From assembly GCF_015679185.1 (NCBI RefSeq), contig NZ_CP064939.1, positions 1 through 64,000 of the forward strand: 64,000 nucleotides of DNA. Direction: 5' to 3'. Below, piece by piece: positions 52,753-61,219 of the stretch. The notes beneath the pieces were generated by a model. That model did no database searches, was not told where the DNA came from, and was given only the letters and a program-made list of their open reading frames with translations. Position 1 is the first letter of the stretch. Every line of letters starts with the position of its first letter. A program made the position numbers and the translations under genes. The stretch is from Pedobacter endophyticus (GTDB taxonomy: Bacteria > Bacteroidota > Bacteroidia > Sphingobacteriales > Sphingobacteriaceae).

Positions 52753-55232
52753 TGGATCATTTTGAAAGCGATATTTTTACAGAGAGAGAAACACTCTTTG
52801 TTGAGGTTATTTTGCCCTTATCGTTGGCAAAAAACTATACCTACCGCGTTCCGTTTGAGTTAAATAATCAAATCGAGATTGGCAAGCGGGTTGTGGTTCA
52901 GTTCGGGAAACACAAAATTTACGCTGCCTTAATCAGTGCCATATCAACCCGGCCACCCACCGCTTACGAAGCCAAATATATCATCGATATTATCGATGCC
53001 GAACCCGTAATTACGCCCACCCAGCTTCAGTTTTGGGATTGGATGACCAATTATTATATGTGCAATGAGGGCGATGTAATGGCGGCGGCATTACCAGCAA
53101 GCTTGAAACTGGCCAGCGAAACCATTCTTGTGCTTCGCGATGATTTTAGTGACGAAATTGCGCTTACTGAAAAAGAGGAAATTATTATCAGCACACTTAA
53201 AAAGCAACAAAAATTAACAGTTAACGATGTTTCGAAACTTTTAGGGCAGAAAACCATCTATCCCATCATAAACAATTTGTTAGAAAAAGAACTCATTCTG
53301 GTAGCCGAAGAAGTTGTTCAAAAATATAAGCCGCTGCTAAAGTCGTTTGTTATGCTAAACGATTTCTATGCCGACCAGGAGAACCTGAAAGAACTTTTTT
53401 CGGTTTTAGAACGGGCGCCAAAACAGCTGGATGCATTGCTGGCTTATTTGAAGCTCCAAAAAGCCAATCTGCCGATTGCTAAAGAACAGTTGCTGGAAGA
53501 AAGCAATTGCGGCCCCGCCGCCTTAAAAGCGCTGACGGACAAGGAGATTTTTGTTATAACCAAACGCCCGGTTAGTCGCCTGGCTGCTCACGATGAAGAA
53601 TTTAGTGTAAACTTTCAGCTAAACGATGCGCAACAAAGTGCGCTGCATCAGATTAATAAAGCGTTTGAAGAGAAAGATGTAGTGCTGCTTCATGGTGTTA
53701 CCGCGTCCGGCAAAACCCAGGTGTACATAAAATTAATAGAAGAGATTGTTCAAAACAGCACGGGACAGGTTTTGTTTCTTTTGCCCGAAATTGCGCTCAC
53801 CACACAAATTGTAGAACGCATAAAACGTTATTTTGGCAACGCAATCGGGGTTTACCATTCTAAGTTCAACAACAGCGAACGCGTTGAAATCTGGAACAAG
53901 GTTAGAACCGGGGCATACAAGGTTATTTTGGGTGCCCGTTCGGCTGTGTTCCTTCCATTTCAAAACTTAAAATTGGTTGTGGTTGATGAGGAACACGAAC
54001 CATCGTACAAACAATATGATCCTGCTCCAAGGTACCAGGCACGAGATGCTTCGATTTATCTGGCACATCTTCATCAGGCAAAAGTTATTTTGGGCTCTGC
54101 AACGCCATCTTTAGAAAGTTATTACAATGCGCTGCAAGGCAAGTACGGCTTTGTTACCATGAAAGAACGCTTTGGAGGTGTACAATTGCCTAATCAGCAG
54201 GTCGTAAGCATAGCCGAAGAAACCAAGAGAAAAACAATGGTTTCCTATTTTTCAAGCGTCTTAATTAAAGATATCGATCAGGCGCTGTCGAAAAAAGAGC
54301 AAATCGTTCTTTTCCAAAATAGGAGAGGATATGCAACAATTCTGATCTGCGCAACGTGCGGTTATACCCCAAAATGCGTAAATTGCGATGTAAGCTTAAC
54401 CTACCACAAAAGCAGCGGTAAATTGCATTGTCACTATTGCGGCTTTCAGCAAAGCAGCGTAAATATATGTCCCGCTTGCGGTTCCGTTCATGTTGAGCAA
54501 AAGGGCTTTGGCACCGAGCGCATCGAAGAGGAATTGAAGTTGTTATATCCTGATGTCAACATCGCCCGACTGGATATGGACAGCACCCGAACCAAAAATG
54601 GCCTTCAGCAAATTTTAAACGATTTTCAGGAAAAGAAAACTGATATTCTTATTGGTACGCAAATGGTTGCCAAAGGACTGGATTTCGATAACCTCAACTT
54701 AATTGGCGTAATTAATGCCGATACGCTGTTGGGTTATCCCGATTTTAGGGCTTACGAGCGAAGTTTTCAATTGCTTGCACAGGTTGCAGGTCGTGCAGGC
54801 CGGAGGGCCGATCAGGGAAATGTTTGCATTCAAACTTACGACGCTGAAAACAGGATTATTAAGCAGGTGGTAAACAACGATTACGAAGGCATGTACAATG
54901 ATGAAATTGCCGAACGCGAGCGGTTTTTGTACCCACCGTTTTCGAGAATGATATTTTTGTACGTTAAGCACAAAGACGCTCATATTCTTGATCACGCTGC
55001 ACTTAATTTAGCCAATATTTTAAAGGCAAAGTTTGGAAAACGTGTACTCGGGCCAGAGCAACCATTGGTAAGCCGGGTTCGGAATATGTATATTAAACAG
55101 ATTATTATCAAAGCTGATAAACATACCGCTATTCAAAAAGTGAAGGATGCGCTGAGACAAACACTCACAGAGTTTAATGCTACAAAGGAGTTTAAGGGCG
55201 TGCTTACGCAAATAGATGTTGATCCCTATTAG
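52752..55232 (+). CDS. priA: Primosomal replication protein N' (PriA helicase)
   Basis: A protein of 826 residues. The N-terminal DNA-binding domain includes VEVILPLSLAKNYTYRVPFE. The helicase core has Walker A HGVTASGKTQVYI, the DEEH box VVDEEHEPSYKQYDP, SATPSLES and later GTQMVAKGLDFDN with QVAGRAGRR. The zinc-binding region carries paired cysteines: CATCGYTPKCVNC, CHYCGFQ and CPACGS. PriA restarts stalled replication forks. It is complete and of normal length. The TAATG overlap with the DUF423 gene indicates translational coupling. Confidence 0.95.
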   Translation: MDHFESDIFTERETLFVEVILPLSLAKNYTYRVPFELNNQIEIGKRVVVQFGKHKIYAALISAISTRPPTAYEAKYIIDIIDAEPVITPTQLQFWDWMTNYYMCNEGDVMAAALPASLKLASETILVLRDDFSDEIALTEKEEIIISTLKKQQKLTVNDVSKLLGQKTIYPIINNLLEKELILVAEEVVQKYKPLLKSFVMLNDFYADQENLKELFSVLERAPKQLDALLAYLKLQKANLPIAKEQLLEESNCGPAALKALTDKEIFVITKRPVSRLAAHDEEFSVNFQLNDAQQSALHQINKAFEEKDVVLLHGVTASGKTQVYIKLIEEIVQNSTGQVLFLLPEIALTTQIVERIKRYFGNAIGVYHSKFNNSERVEIWNKVRTGAYKVILGARSAVFLPFQNLKLVVVDEEHEPSYKQYDPAPRYQARDASIYLAHLHQAKVILGSATPSLESYYNALQGKYGFVTMKERFGGVQLPNQQVVSIAEETKRKTMVSYFSSVLIKDIDQALSKKEQIVLFQNRRGYATILICATCGYTPKCVNCDVSLTYHKSSGKLHCHYCGFQQSSVNICPACGSVHVEQKGFGTERIEEELKLLYPDVNIARLDMDSTRTKNGLQQILNDFQEKKTDILIGTQMVAKGLDFDNLNLIGVINADTLLGYPDFRAYERSFQLLAQVAGRAGRRADQGNVCIQTYDAENRIIKQVVNNDYEGMYNDEIAERERFLYPPFSRMIFLYVKHKDAHILDHAALNLANILKAKFGKRVLGPEQPLVSRVRNMYIKQIIIKADKHTAIQKVKDALRQTLTEFNATKEFKGVLTQIDVDPY

Positions 55233-55244
55233 GAATGACCAATT

Positions 55245-55311
55245 AGCAATAATCAGTTAGCAGTTCGCAGTTAGCAATTAGCAATAATCAGTTAGCAGTT
55301 TGCAATAATCA
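55245..55311. repeat. Heptamer array after priA
   Basis: Ten units with AGCA, ATCA, CGCA or TGCA in the same place occur at 55245, 55252, 55259, 55266, 55273, 55280, 55287, 55294, 55301 and 55308, every one exactly 7 nt from the last. From about 55317 the spacing changes to 8 nt (AATTAAGC, AGTTAACC, AATTCAGC and so on). No gene is in the 55233-55452 gap. Confidence 0.85.
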
Positions 55312-55452
55312 ATCGAACAATTAAGCAGTTAACCAATTCAGCAATTAACCGATTAAACCAATGATCAGCGAGCCAATAAAATTCTGCCCGTTGATTTTCT
55401 GCAACTTATAAGAATGTGGATTTTTTTGCCTTGAATCACCATTTAAAAAAGC

Positions 55453-55460
55453 TAATTTTG
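55453..55460 (+). promoter_or_regulatory. Promoter -7 box TAATTTTG abutting pcm
   Basis: A perfect TAnnTTTG match with 7 nt to the ATG at 55468. Confidence 0.6.
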
Positions 55461-55467
55461 AGGCTTC

Positions 55468-56124
55468 ATGGCGTATAAATTTGTTGATAATTACCGAGAG
55501 CGTGGTGCGAGAAAGAAGCTGGTTGAATTACTGAAGTCTCGCGGAATTGAAGATGAAAATGTATTAAAGGCGATAGGGAAGGTTCCCAGGCACTTCTTTT
55601 TTGACGAAACTTTCTGGAATCAAGCCTACAAAGACATTGCTTTCCCCATCGGCGATGGACAGACTATTTCGCAACCCTATACTGTGGCCTACCAGAGCGA
55701 ACTTTTGCACATCAAAAAAGGAGATAAAGTGCTGGAGATTGGCACCGGTTCTGGCTATCAAACCTGTATTTTGATGGAGCTTGGCGCAAGGGTTTTTACT
55801 ATTGAGCGGCAGGAAAACATTTACAACAGAACTATTCAGGTATTACCCGGAATGGGATATCGACCAACCTTTTACTGTGGCGATGGATCAAAAGGCATTG
55901 CCGAACATGCACCCTACGATAAAATTATTGTAACAGCAGGCGCCCCACTTGTGCCCGAAATATTGCTTAAACAACTGAAAATTGGCGGCATTTTGGTAAT
56001 TCCGGTGGGCGACGAGAAGACGCAGAAAATGGTAACTGTAATAAGAGTGAGCGAAACCGATTACGACAAAATTGTTTTAGATACTTTTCGCTTCGTCCCT
56101 TTGGTGGGCGATCAGGCTTGGTAG
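55468..56124 (+). CDS. pcm: Protein-L-isoaspartate O-methyltransferase
   Basis: A protein of 218 residues. The SAM-binding motif I is KVLEIGTGSGYQTCILMEL, and the following region has VFTIERQENIYNRTIQVLP and YDKIIVTAGAPLVPEILLKQ. The substrate-side motif is GDGQTISQPYTVAYQSEL. The enzyme repairs age-damaged aspartate residues. The start follows a -7 box 7 nt upstream. It is convergent with smpB. Confidence 0.93.
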   Translation: MAYKFVDNYRERGARKKLVELLKSRGIEDENVLKAIGKVPRHFFFDETFWNQAYKDIAFPIGDGQTISQPYTVAYQSELLHIKKGDKVLEIGTGSGYQTCILMELGARVFTIERQENIYNRTIQVLPGMGYRPTFYCGDGSKGIAEHAPYDKIIVTAGAPLVPEILLKQLKIGGILVIPVGDEKTQKMVTVIRVSETDYDKIVLDTFRFVPLVGDQAW

Positions 56125-56130
56125 TCAGTT

Positions 56131-56205
56131 AGTCCACAGTCGACAGTCCCTAGTCTAATCGCTATATACCCTAAATTTCTGACTTCTGACTTCGGACTTA
56201 AGACT
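56131..56205. repeat. Heptamer array between pcm and smpB
   Basis: AGTC at 56131, 56138, 56145 and 56152, then GACT at 56181, 56188, 56195 and 56202, each series strictly 7 nt apart. AGTC and GACT are reverse complements, so the two series can pair as a hairpin between convergent genes. The second series runs into the smpB stop. Confidence 0.8.
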
Positions 56206-56653
56206 ATCTCTTCATCGCCCGGTCTAATTCGCGTTTCGTATCCCTGTCTTTAATGCTGTCGCGTTTATCAAATTCTTTTTTTCCTTGGGCCAATGCAATT
56301 TCGATTTTCGCAAAACCACGTTCATTTATAAAAATCCTTAACGGAACAATGGTGTAACCTTTTTCTTCGCCCTTTAATTTCAGCTTCCTGATTTCCTTTT
56401 TTTGCAACAGCAATGCCCTGTCGCGTTTAATATCGTGGTGATAAAACGAGCTGTGGCTGTACTCAGAAATGTGAAGGTTCCTTACATATAGATTGCCGCC
56501 AACAAACATGCAAAAAGCGTCTGTCATATTCGCCTTGCCTTGCCTGATCGCTTTAATTTCTGTACCCAGGAGCGCAATACCCGCTACGTATTTATCGAGT
56601 AAATTATAATCAAAATAGGCTCTTTTGTTCTTTATGTTGATATCGTTTTTCAA
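56204..56653 (-). CDS. smpB: SsrA-binding protein
   Basis: A protein of 149 residues. The family text is KNKRAYFDYNLLDKYVAGIA, LLGTEIKAIRQGKANMTDAF and LYVRNLHISEY, with the basic tail KKEFDKRDSIKDRDTKREL. SmpB brings tmRNA to stalled ribosomes for trans-translation. The tmRNA gene is not in this window. A TTTGC word with a near-consensus -7 box lies about 45 nt upstream. Confidence 0.94.
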   Translation of the reverse strand: MKNDINIKNKRAYFDYNLLDKYVAGIALLGTEIKAIRQGKANMTDAFCMFVGGNLYVRNLHISEYSHSSFYHHDIKRDRALLLQKKEIRKLKLKGEEKGYTIVPLRIFINERGFAKIEIALAQGKKEFDKRDSIKDRDTKRELDRAMKR

Positions 56654-56821
56654 AATTTTTCTTAAATATAAATCAGCAAAAAATGCTGGGTTGCAAATAT
56701 CTTAAAAATTGACGTTAAAATCTGGTTTTTGCCATAAATCTTAACATTGAGAGGTAACAAACTAAACTTCATCTGTTTGTAAAAGGTTCAGAATACATTG
56801 CTAACTTCGCATATAAACGTT

Positions 56822-56829
56822 TATGTTTG
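56822..56829 (+). promoter_or_regulatory. Promoter -7 box TATGTTTG for the thioredoxin-fold gene
   Basis: A perfect TAnnTTTG match 17 nt before ATG 56847. Just upstream is the palindrome ATAAACGTTTAT. Confidence 0.55.
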
Positions 56830-56846
56830 AAAATTAAACACTAAAA

Positions 56847-57332
56847 ATGAAATTCAAAAGCCTAATTTTTATTACGTTACTCATCGCTGTTTTCCAGGTC
56901 AAAGCGCAGCAACCTACCGTTTTGCCTCAATTTACGTTTTTTAAGTTAGATGGGAAACCATTTTCTAACAAGGACTTAGTTCAGGGAAAGAAAAACCTGT
57001 TTATGCTTTTCGATTGTACCTGCGAGCATTGCCAGAGAGAGGCCAAGCTTTTGAACGAAAACCATGCGCAATTAAAAAATACCAATATTTATATGATTAC
57101 CCTGGATGAAGCGTACATTATTCCGCAATTTTTCACCTCTTATGCAAAAGGATTAAATTCGAAACCGAATGTTACCGTATTGCAGGATAAGAACCGAACC
57201 TTTATTCCAACCTTTTTGCCGAAAATGTATCCGGGTATTTATCTTTATTCTGCTACTGGCAAATTGTTGGTTTACAATGCTGGCGACGGAGGTATCAAAA
57301 AAGTGGTAACCGCGTTGAGAAAAATTAAATAA
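56847..57332 (+). CDS. Secreted thioredoxin-fold protein
   Basis: A protein of 161 residues with a signal peptide (SLIFITLLIAVFQVKAQ). A peroxiredoxin/TlpA-like fold follows: PQFTFFKLDGKPFSNKDL, then LFMLFDCTCEHCQREAKLL with the CxxC pair CEHC, and a cis-proline-like YPGIYLYSATGKLL. Thiol chemistry in the periplasm is likely; the partner is unknown. It is divergent from smpB. Confidence 0.78.
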   Translation: MKFKSLIFITLLIAVFQVKAQQPTVLPQFTFFKLDGKPFSNKDLVQGKKNLFMLFDCTCEHCQREAKLLNENHAQLKNTNIYMITLDEAYIIPQFFTSYAKGLNSKPNVTVLQDKNRTFIPTFLPKMYPGIYLYSATGKLLVYNAGDGGIKKVVTALRKIK

Positions 57333-57431
57333 TTCCGCTGGCTTCGTATTTCGCAATCTGCCATTCTCTGGTTTAATTTGTTGCATAATAACCAATATGA
57401 GTGGCGTAAAATACTTAGTGGTTAAATTCTC

Positions 57432-57585
57432 TGTCATCCTGAGGCACGAAGGATCCCCTAGCAATGGAATACTAGCTCCAATAAGGAACAAACCCAAATG
57501 GCGAAAGCGTGTAGGTAGATCAAGTTTGGTGCTGGTAGAAAACACCTGCCTACAGCAGGCGGGGATTCTTCACTGTGCTCAGATC
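57432..57585. repeat. Dispersed repeat starting TGTCATCCTGAGG
   Basis: The stretch begins TGTCATCCTGAGG and contains GCACGAAGGATCC and CCTGCC-TACAG-CAGG words able to form hairpins. The TGTCATCCTGAG start is shared with the reverse complement of the 7371 array and with the element at 60950. The 57333-57621 gap contains no gene. Confidence 0.65.
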
Positions 57586-57621
57586 TAATAGTTATCGGTT
57601 GACAAACAACCGAAAATAAAC

Positions 57622-59490
57622 CTATCGAATAATCAACACCGGAATACTTACTTTGTGGCGCACAGCATTTACAGTAGTTCCAAAGATCAGGTCTTTGAGT
57701 CCTTTATGGCCATGGGCGCCCATTACCAATAGCTCGATTCCGTTTTTATTGGTGATATCGGCAATCGCCTTTGCCGTGCTACCGAAGCCAATAAACGTGG
57801 TTGAATCGTAACCCAAATCTTCTAAATTAACCTTATACTTTTCGAGATTATCGGCGTCACTTTGTGTCTCGTGGTCCATAGTCTCTTTACCGTGGTACCT
57901 TGCAGCGGCGGTTTCTACCACATGAATGAGGTAATAATTGGCATCCTTACCGCCTTGTATTAGCGCATGCCGAATCGTATTTCTGTCGTTTTTAGAGAAA
58001 TCGACCGCGATGCCGATTTTTTCATAACTAATCCGCTCAATCTTCCCAATGTCAAGCGCATTGCCATGCGGAACCATTTGCCTGTCGCGATTCTTTTTTT
58101 CGATCAGCGGATGGAAGAACACGTACAGCAACAAAAGTACAATGGCAATTAGTGCCGGTATTACGATGACAAAAATCCACCAGGTGTTGCCATCTTCTTC
58201 TTTTACCCAGCCGGTTACTTCCTCAAATACCAGTTTTACGTTTAACGCAATAATGGCGATTGCACTCGTCCATGCCAAAACTTTTACCCAGGGCTTAATC
58301 GCGAAATCCTTCATCAGTTTTTTATCTGATGTAAAATGAATGAGCGGCACAATGGCAAAACCGAGTTGTAAGCTCAAAACAACCTGACTGAGCACAAGCA
58401 AACCTCCCAATGCATCGTCGCCATAATGGATTATGGTAAAAAAAGCGGGAATAATGGCCAACAAGCGGGTGATTAATCGGCGAAGCCAGGGTTGGATCCG
58501 TAAATTGATATGGCCTTCCATTATAATCTGGCCGGCAAGCGTTCCGGTAACTGTTGAACTTTGGCCTGCGGCAATTAACGCAATGGCGAACAGGGCAGGA
58601 GCGATGTTACCGAAAATATTCGATAATAGTTTGTGGGCATCCTGAATCTCCGCAACCTCATGCAACCCGTTCTTATAAAATGCTGCAGCGGCTAAAATCA
58701 GGATTGCAGCATTCACAAAAAAGGCTAAATTCAAGGCAACAGTGGTGTCAATTAAATTGAATTTTAATGCTTCCTTAATGCCCTTATTCGTGCGTTCTAT
58801 CTTTCTGGTTTGTACCAATGAAGAGTGTAAGTACAAATTGTGCGGCATTACGGTTGCCCCGATGATGCCGATGGCAATGTACAGCGCATCGCCGCCTAAA
58901 ATGGAAGGCTCAAAACCTTTGGCCACTTCTTTTAATGATGGTTCTACGATAAACATTTCTACCAGAAACGAAATCCCGACGATGAAAACCATTGAAACAA
59001 TGAAGCCTTCCATCGCCCTCATGCCTTTATTAAGAAGGAACAAGAGCAGAATGGTATCAAAAATGGTAATCGATATCCCCCAGATTAGCGGCAGGCCGAA
59101 AAGCAGTTGTAAGCCAATGGCCATACCGATAATTTCGGCTAAATCGCAGGCAATGATTGCCGTTTGGGCCAAGCCGAACAACGGAATATTTGCCCAGCGG
59201 GGATAAGCGTGTTTGGAGGCCTGTGCCAGATCTAAACCTCTAACTATCCCGAGGCGAGCACTTAACGATTGCAATAACAATGCAATCAGATTTGACATTA
59301 ACAGCACCCAAAGGAGCTGATAGCCGAACTTACTTCCGCCGGCCAGGTCTGTTGCCCAGTTTCCCGGGTCCATGTAACCTACACTGATCAGGTAAGCCGG
59401 ACCAATGAAAGATAAAATTCTACGCCAACCTTTTCTCTTATCTGTGCTTACGCTTTGGTGTACCTCACTTAGCGATTCGGTTTTTGCCAT
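57622..59490 (-). CDS. mntH: Nramp family metal transporter fused to a UspA domain
   Basis: A protein of 622 residues. The first 430 or so residues form the Nramp transporter with about eleven membrane segments, including SVGYMDPGNWATDLAGGSKF (the DPGN metal motif) and GATVMPHNLYLHSSLVQ (the MPH motif), which bind Mn2+ or Fe2+. Hydrophobic helices then lead into a cytoplasmic UspA-type domain of about 140 residues (ISYEKIGIAVDFSKNDRNTI, VMGAHGHKGLKDLIFGTTVN). Such fusions occur in Bacteroidota. The mntR gene lies upstream, overlapping by 26 nt, so expression should follow metal supply. Confidence 0.92.
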   Translation of the reverse strand: MAKTESLSEVHQSVSTDKRKGWRRILSFIGPAYLISVGYMDPGNWATDLAGGSKFGYQLLWVLLMSNLIALLLQSLSARLGIVRGLDLAQASKHAYPRWANIPLFGLAQTAIIACDLAEIIGMAIGLQLLFGLPLIWGISITIFDTILLLFLLNKGMRAMEGFIVSMVFIVGISFLVEMFIVEPSLKEVAKGFEPSILGGDALYIAIGIIGATVMPHNLYLHSSLVQTRKIERTNKGIKEALKFNLIDTTVALNLAFFVNAAILILAAAAFYKNGLHEVAEIQDAHKLLSNIFGNIAPALFAIALIAAGQSSTVTGTLAGQIIMEGHINLRIQPWLRRLITRLLAIIPAFFTIIHYGDDALGGLLVLSQVVLSLQLGFAIVPLIHFTSDKKLMKDFAIKPWVKVLAWTSAIAIIALNVKLVFEEVTGWVKEEDGNTWWIFVIVIPALIAIVLLLLYVFFHPLIEKKNRDRQMVPHGNALDIGKIERISYEKIGIAVDFSKNDRNTIRHALIQGGKDANYYLIHVVETAAARYHGKETMDHETQSDADNLEKYKVNLEDLGYDSTTFIGFGSTAKAIADITNKNGIELLVMGAHGHKGLKDLIFGTTVNAVRHKVSIPVLIIR

Positions 59491-60139
59491 TACTGCTTAT
59501 TAAAATATGTTTTGCAACTTCTCTACTAATCACAATTTGTTTATCGGCCAACAGAATTTCTACTGAACCATCGAAATCCGTAACATCAATTACCTCGATT
59601 TGTTTTCCAAGCGTGAGCCCTAATTTTTCAAGGTGCTTTAAAAACGGCGAACTGTGCTGACTAACCCCCGTTATTGTTCCGGTTTCGCCAACTTTCAGTG
59701 CTATCAATTTTATGAACTGAGTTTGTGCAAACCGCCCGTTCTTATCCGGAATAGGGTCTCCATGGGGGTCTGATTTCGGGAAGCCGAGAAATTCATCAAG
59801 CCGCTCTATTAAATCGTCTGATTTGATATGCTCCAACTCTTCAGCAACGTCGTGCACCTCATCCCATTTAAAGTTCAGTTTATCTACAAGGAAAACTTCC
59901 CAAAGCCTGTGCTTTCGAATGATGTCAATCGCTGCGTTTTTGCCCTTCTCAGTGAGGGTAACGCCCTGGTATTTGACATAATCTACCAATTCTTTTTCAG
60001 CAAGCTTCTTAATCATATCTGTTACCGAGGCTGGCTTGGTTTGCATTTGTTCGGCAATCGCATTGGTTTGAACGCTGTTGCTTTTTTCTGCAAGGTGATA
60101 AATAATTTTGAGGTAGTTCTCTTCAGTAAAACTTTGCAT
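59465..60139 (-). CDS. mntR: DtxR/MntR-family metal-dependent regulator
   Basis: A protein of 224 residues. The winged-helix N-terminus has TEENYLKIIYHLAEKSNSVQ and TNAIAEQMQTKPASVTDMIK. The dimer and metal-binding domain follows with RLWEVFLVDKLNFKWDEVHD and VAEELEHIKSDDLIERLDEF, which contain the glutamate and histidine ligands. A C-terminal FeoA/SH3-like domain spans about residues 150-215. The regulator should repress transcription when Mn2+ or Fe2+ is plentiful. A palindrome at 60159-60178 lies just upstream and is a good operator candidate, so autoregulation together with mntH is likely. Confidence 0.92.
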   Translation of the reverse strand: MQSFTEENYLKIIYHLAEKSNSVQTNAIAEQMQTKPASVTDMIKKLAEKELVDYVKYQGVTLTEKGKNAAIDIIRKHRLWEVFLVDKLNFKWDEVHDVAEELEHIKSDDLIERLDEFLGFPKSDPHGDPIPDKNGRFAQTQFIKLIALKVGETGTITGVSQHSSPFLKHLEKLGLTLGKQIEVIDVTDFDGSVEILLADKQIVISREVAKHILISSNGKNRIAK

Positions 60140-60158
60140 TTAAATTTATCTAATTTTA

Positions 60159-60178
60159 TTTTTAGGTAAATCTAAAAA
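60159..60178 (-). promoter_or_regulatory. Candidate MntR operator
   Basis: TTTTTAG (60159-60165), a 6-bp spacer, and the exact reverse complement CTAAAAA (60172-60178). It lies 20-39 nt before the mntR start. DtxR-type sites are AT-rich palindromes of about this length (TTTAGG..CCTAAA type), so it fits as an operator. Confidence 0.6.
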
Positions 60179-60233
60179 ATAATATTTAAAATTTACAGGA
60201 TAAATTTTGTTAAAATTTAGAATTTAATTTGGT

Positions 60234-60241
60234 TATGTTTG
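60234..60241 (+). promoter_or_regulatory. Promoter -7 box TATGTTTG for the Lrp-like gene
   Basis: A perfect TAnnTTTG match, 22 nt before the ATG at 60264. Confidence 0.55.
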
Positions 60242-60263
60242 TGATCTCATTTCCTTTAACTAT

Positions 60264-60734
60264 ATGGCAACAGAATTAGATAAAATTGATTTTAAAATTT
60301 TAAGAATCTTACAAGAGAATGGTAGAATTACCAACTTGCTTTTATCACAAGAAATTGGCTTATCGCCAGCACCAACATTAGAGCGTGTTCGCAAACTCGA
60401 AATGGCAGGTTTTATTAAAAGTTACCATGCATTAGTTGACGAGGAAAAACTGGGACTGGGAATTAAAACATTTATTCAAATTCAGCTCGATTTTCATAAG
60501 AATAACACCATTCAGATCTTTTTGGATGAGGTGAATCAAATTAGCGAGATAACCGAATGCCATCATGTAACCGGGCAGGCAGATTTTCTGCTGAAAGTGT
60601 ATGTTAAGGATATCAAGTCGTATGAGCGTTTGATTATGGAGAAAATCAGTAAGATTTCTGTTGTTAAAACGTTCCAAACGATGATGATTATGTCGACAAC
60701 GAAAAAAGAGCCGATTGTGCCTTTGGAATATTAA
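60264..60734 (+). CDS. Lrp/AsnC family transcriptional regulator
   Basis: A protein of 156 residues. The winged helix-turn-helix is DKIDFKILRILQENGRITNL, then EIGLSPAPTLERVRKLEMAG. The RAM ligand-binding domain follows with FIQIQLDFHKNNTIQIFLDE and HHVTGQADFLLKVYVKDI. Lrp-like regulators respond to amino acids and usually act as octamers. The gene is divergent from mntR, so the two share an intergenic region; a link in regulation is not shown. Confidence 0.92.
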   Translation: MATELDKIDFKILRILQENGRITNLLLSQEIGLSPAPTLERVRKLEMAGFIKSYHALVDEEKLGLGIKTFIQIQLDFHKNNTIQIFLDEVNQISEITECHHVTGQADFLLKVYVKDIKSYERLIMEKISKISVVKTFQTMMIMSTTKKEPIVPLEY

Positions 60735-60756
60735 ACGCAAATCAATCTATTCTTTT

Positions 60757-61180
60757 TGTCATTCTGAGGTACGAAGAATCTGTTCCCCACTAAGCACGAA
60801 GCTTTGATTCAGCACAAATCCACAATTTAGGTTTGTGCTTTATTGAAGGTAGTGTTCTATCGCTTGGAGATTTACTTCGTAGCTGCTTCGCGGTCTTCAC
60901 TGCCTGCCCGTACCAATGCTATTAAGTTAAGGATAAAACGAAAAAATATTGTCATCCTGAGCATTTCGACTACGCTCAATACAGGCTCAGTCGAAGGACA
61001 GATATTTTTCGTTTTATCCTATAGAAAAGGTCTTCGACTGAGTTTATCTTGAGCATTTCGACTACGCTCAATACAAGCTCAAGTCGAAAGGCTCAGATCC
61101 GATAGCTATCGGATGACAATTGACAAGCTTAACTTAATAGCATTGCTGCCCGTACCGTCAGGCGGGCGTTCAGAATGACA
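60757..61180. repeat. Composite element with nested terminal inverted repeats
   Basis: TGTCATTCTGA at 60757-60767 and its reverse complement TCAGAATGACA at 61170-61180 bracket 424 bp. Inside are AATGCTATTAAGTTAA at 60915-60930 and its exact reverse complement at 61129-61144. A further pair is ATTGTCATCC at 60948-60957 and GGATGACAAT at 61111-61120. CGACTACGCTCAATACA-type words repeat twice, and TCCGATAGCTATCGGA is a perfect 16-bp palindrome near 61098. No open frame encodes a transposase, so it would be non-autonomous. Confidence 0.75.
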
Positions 61181-61219
61181 GCGTAGCTGTTTACAAACTA
61201 CTAATAAAATACGTATTCA

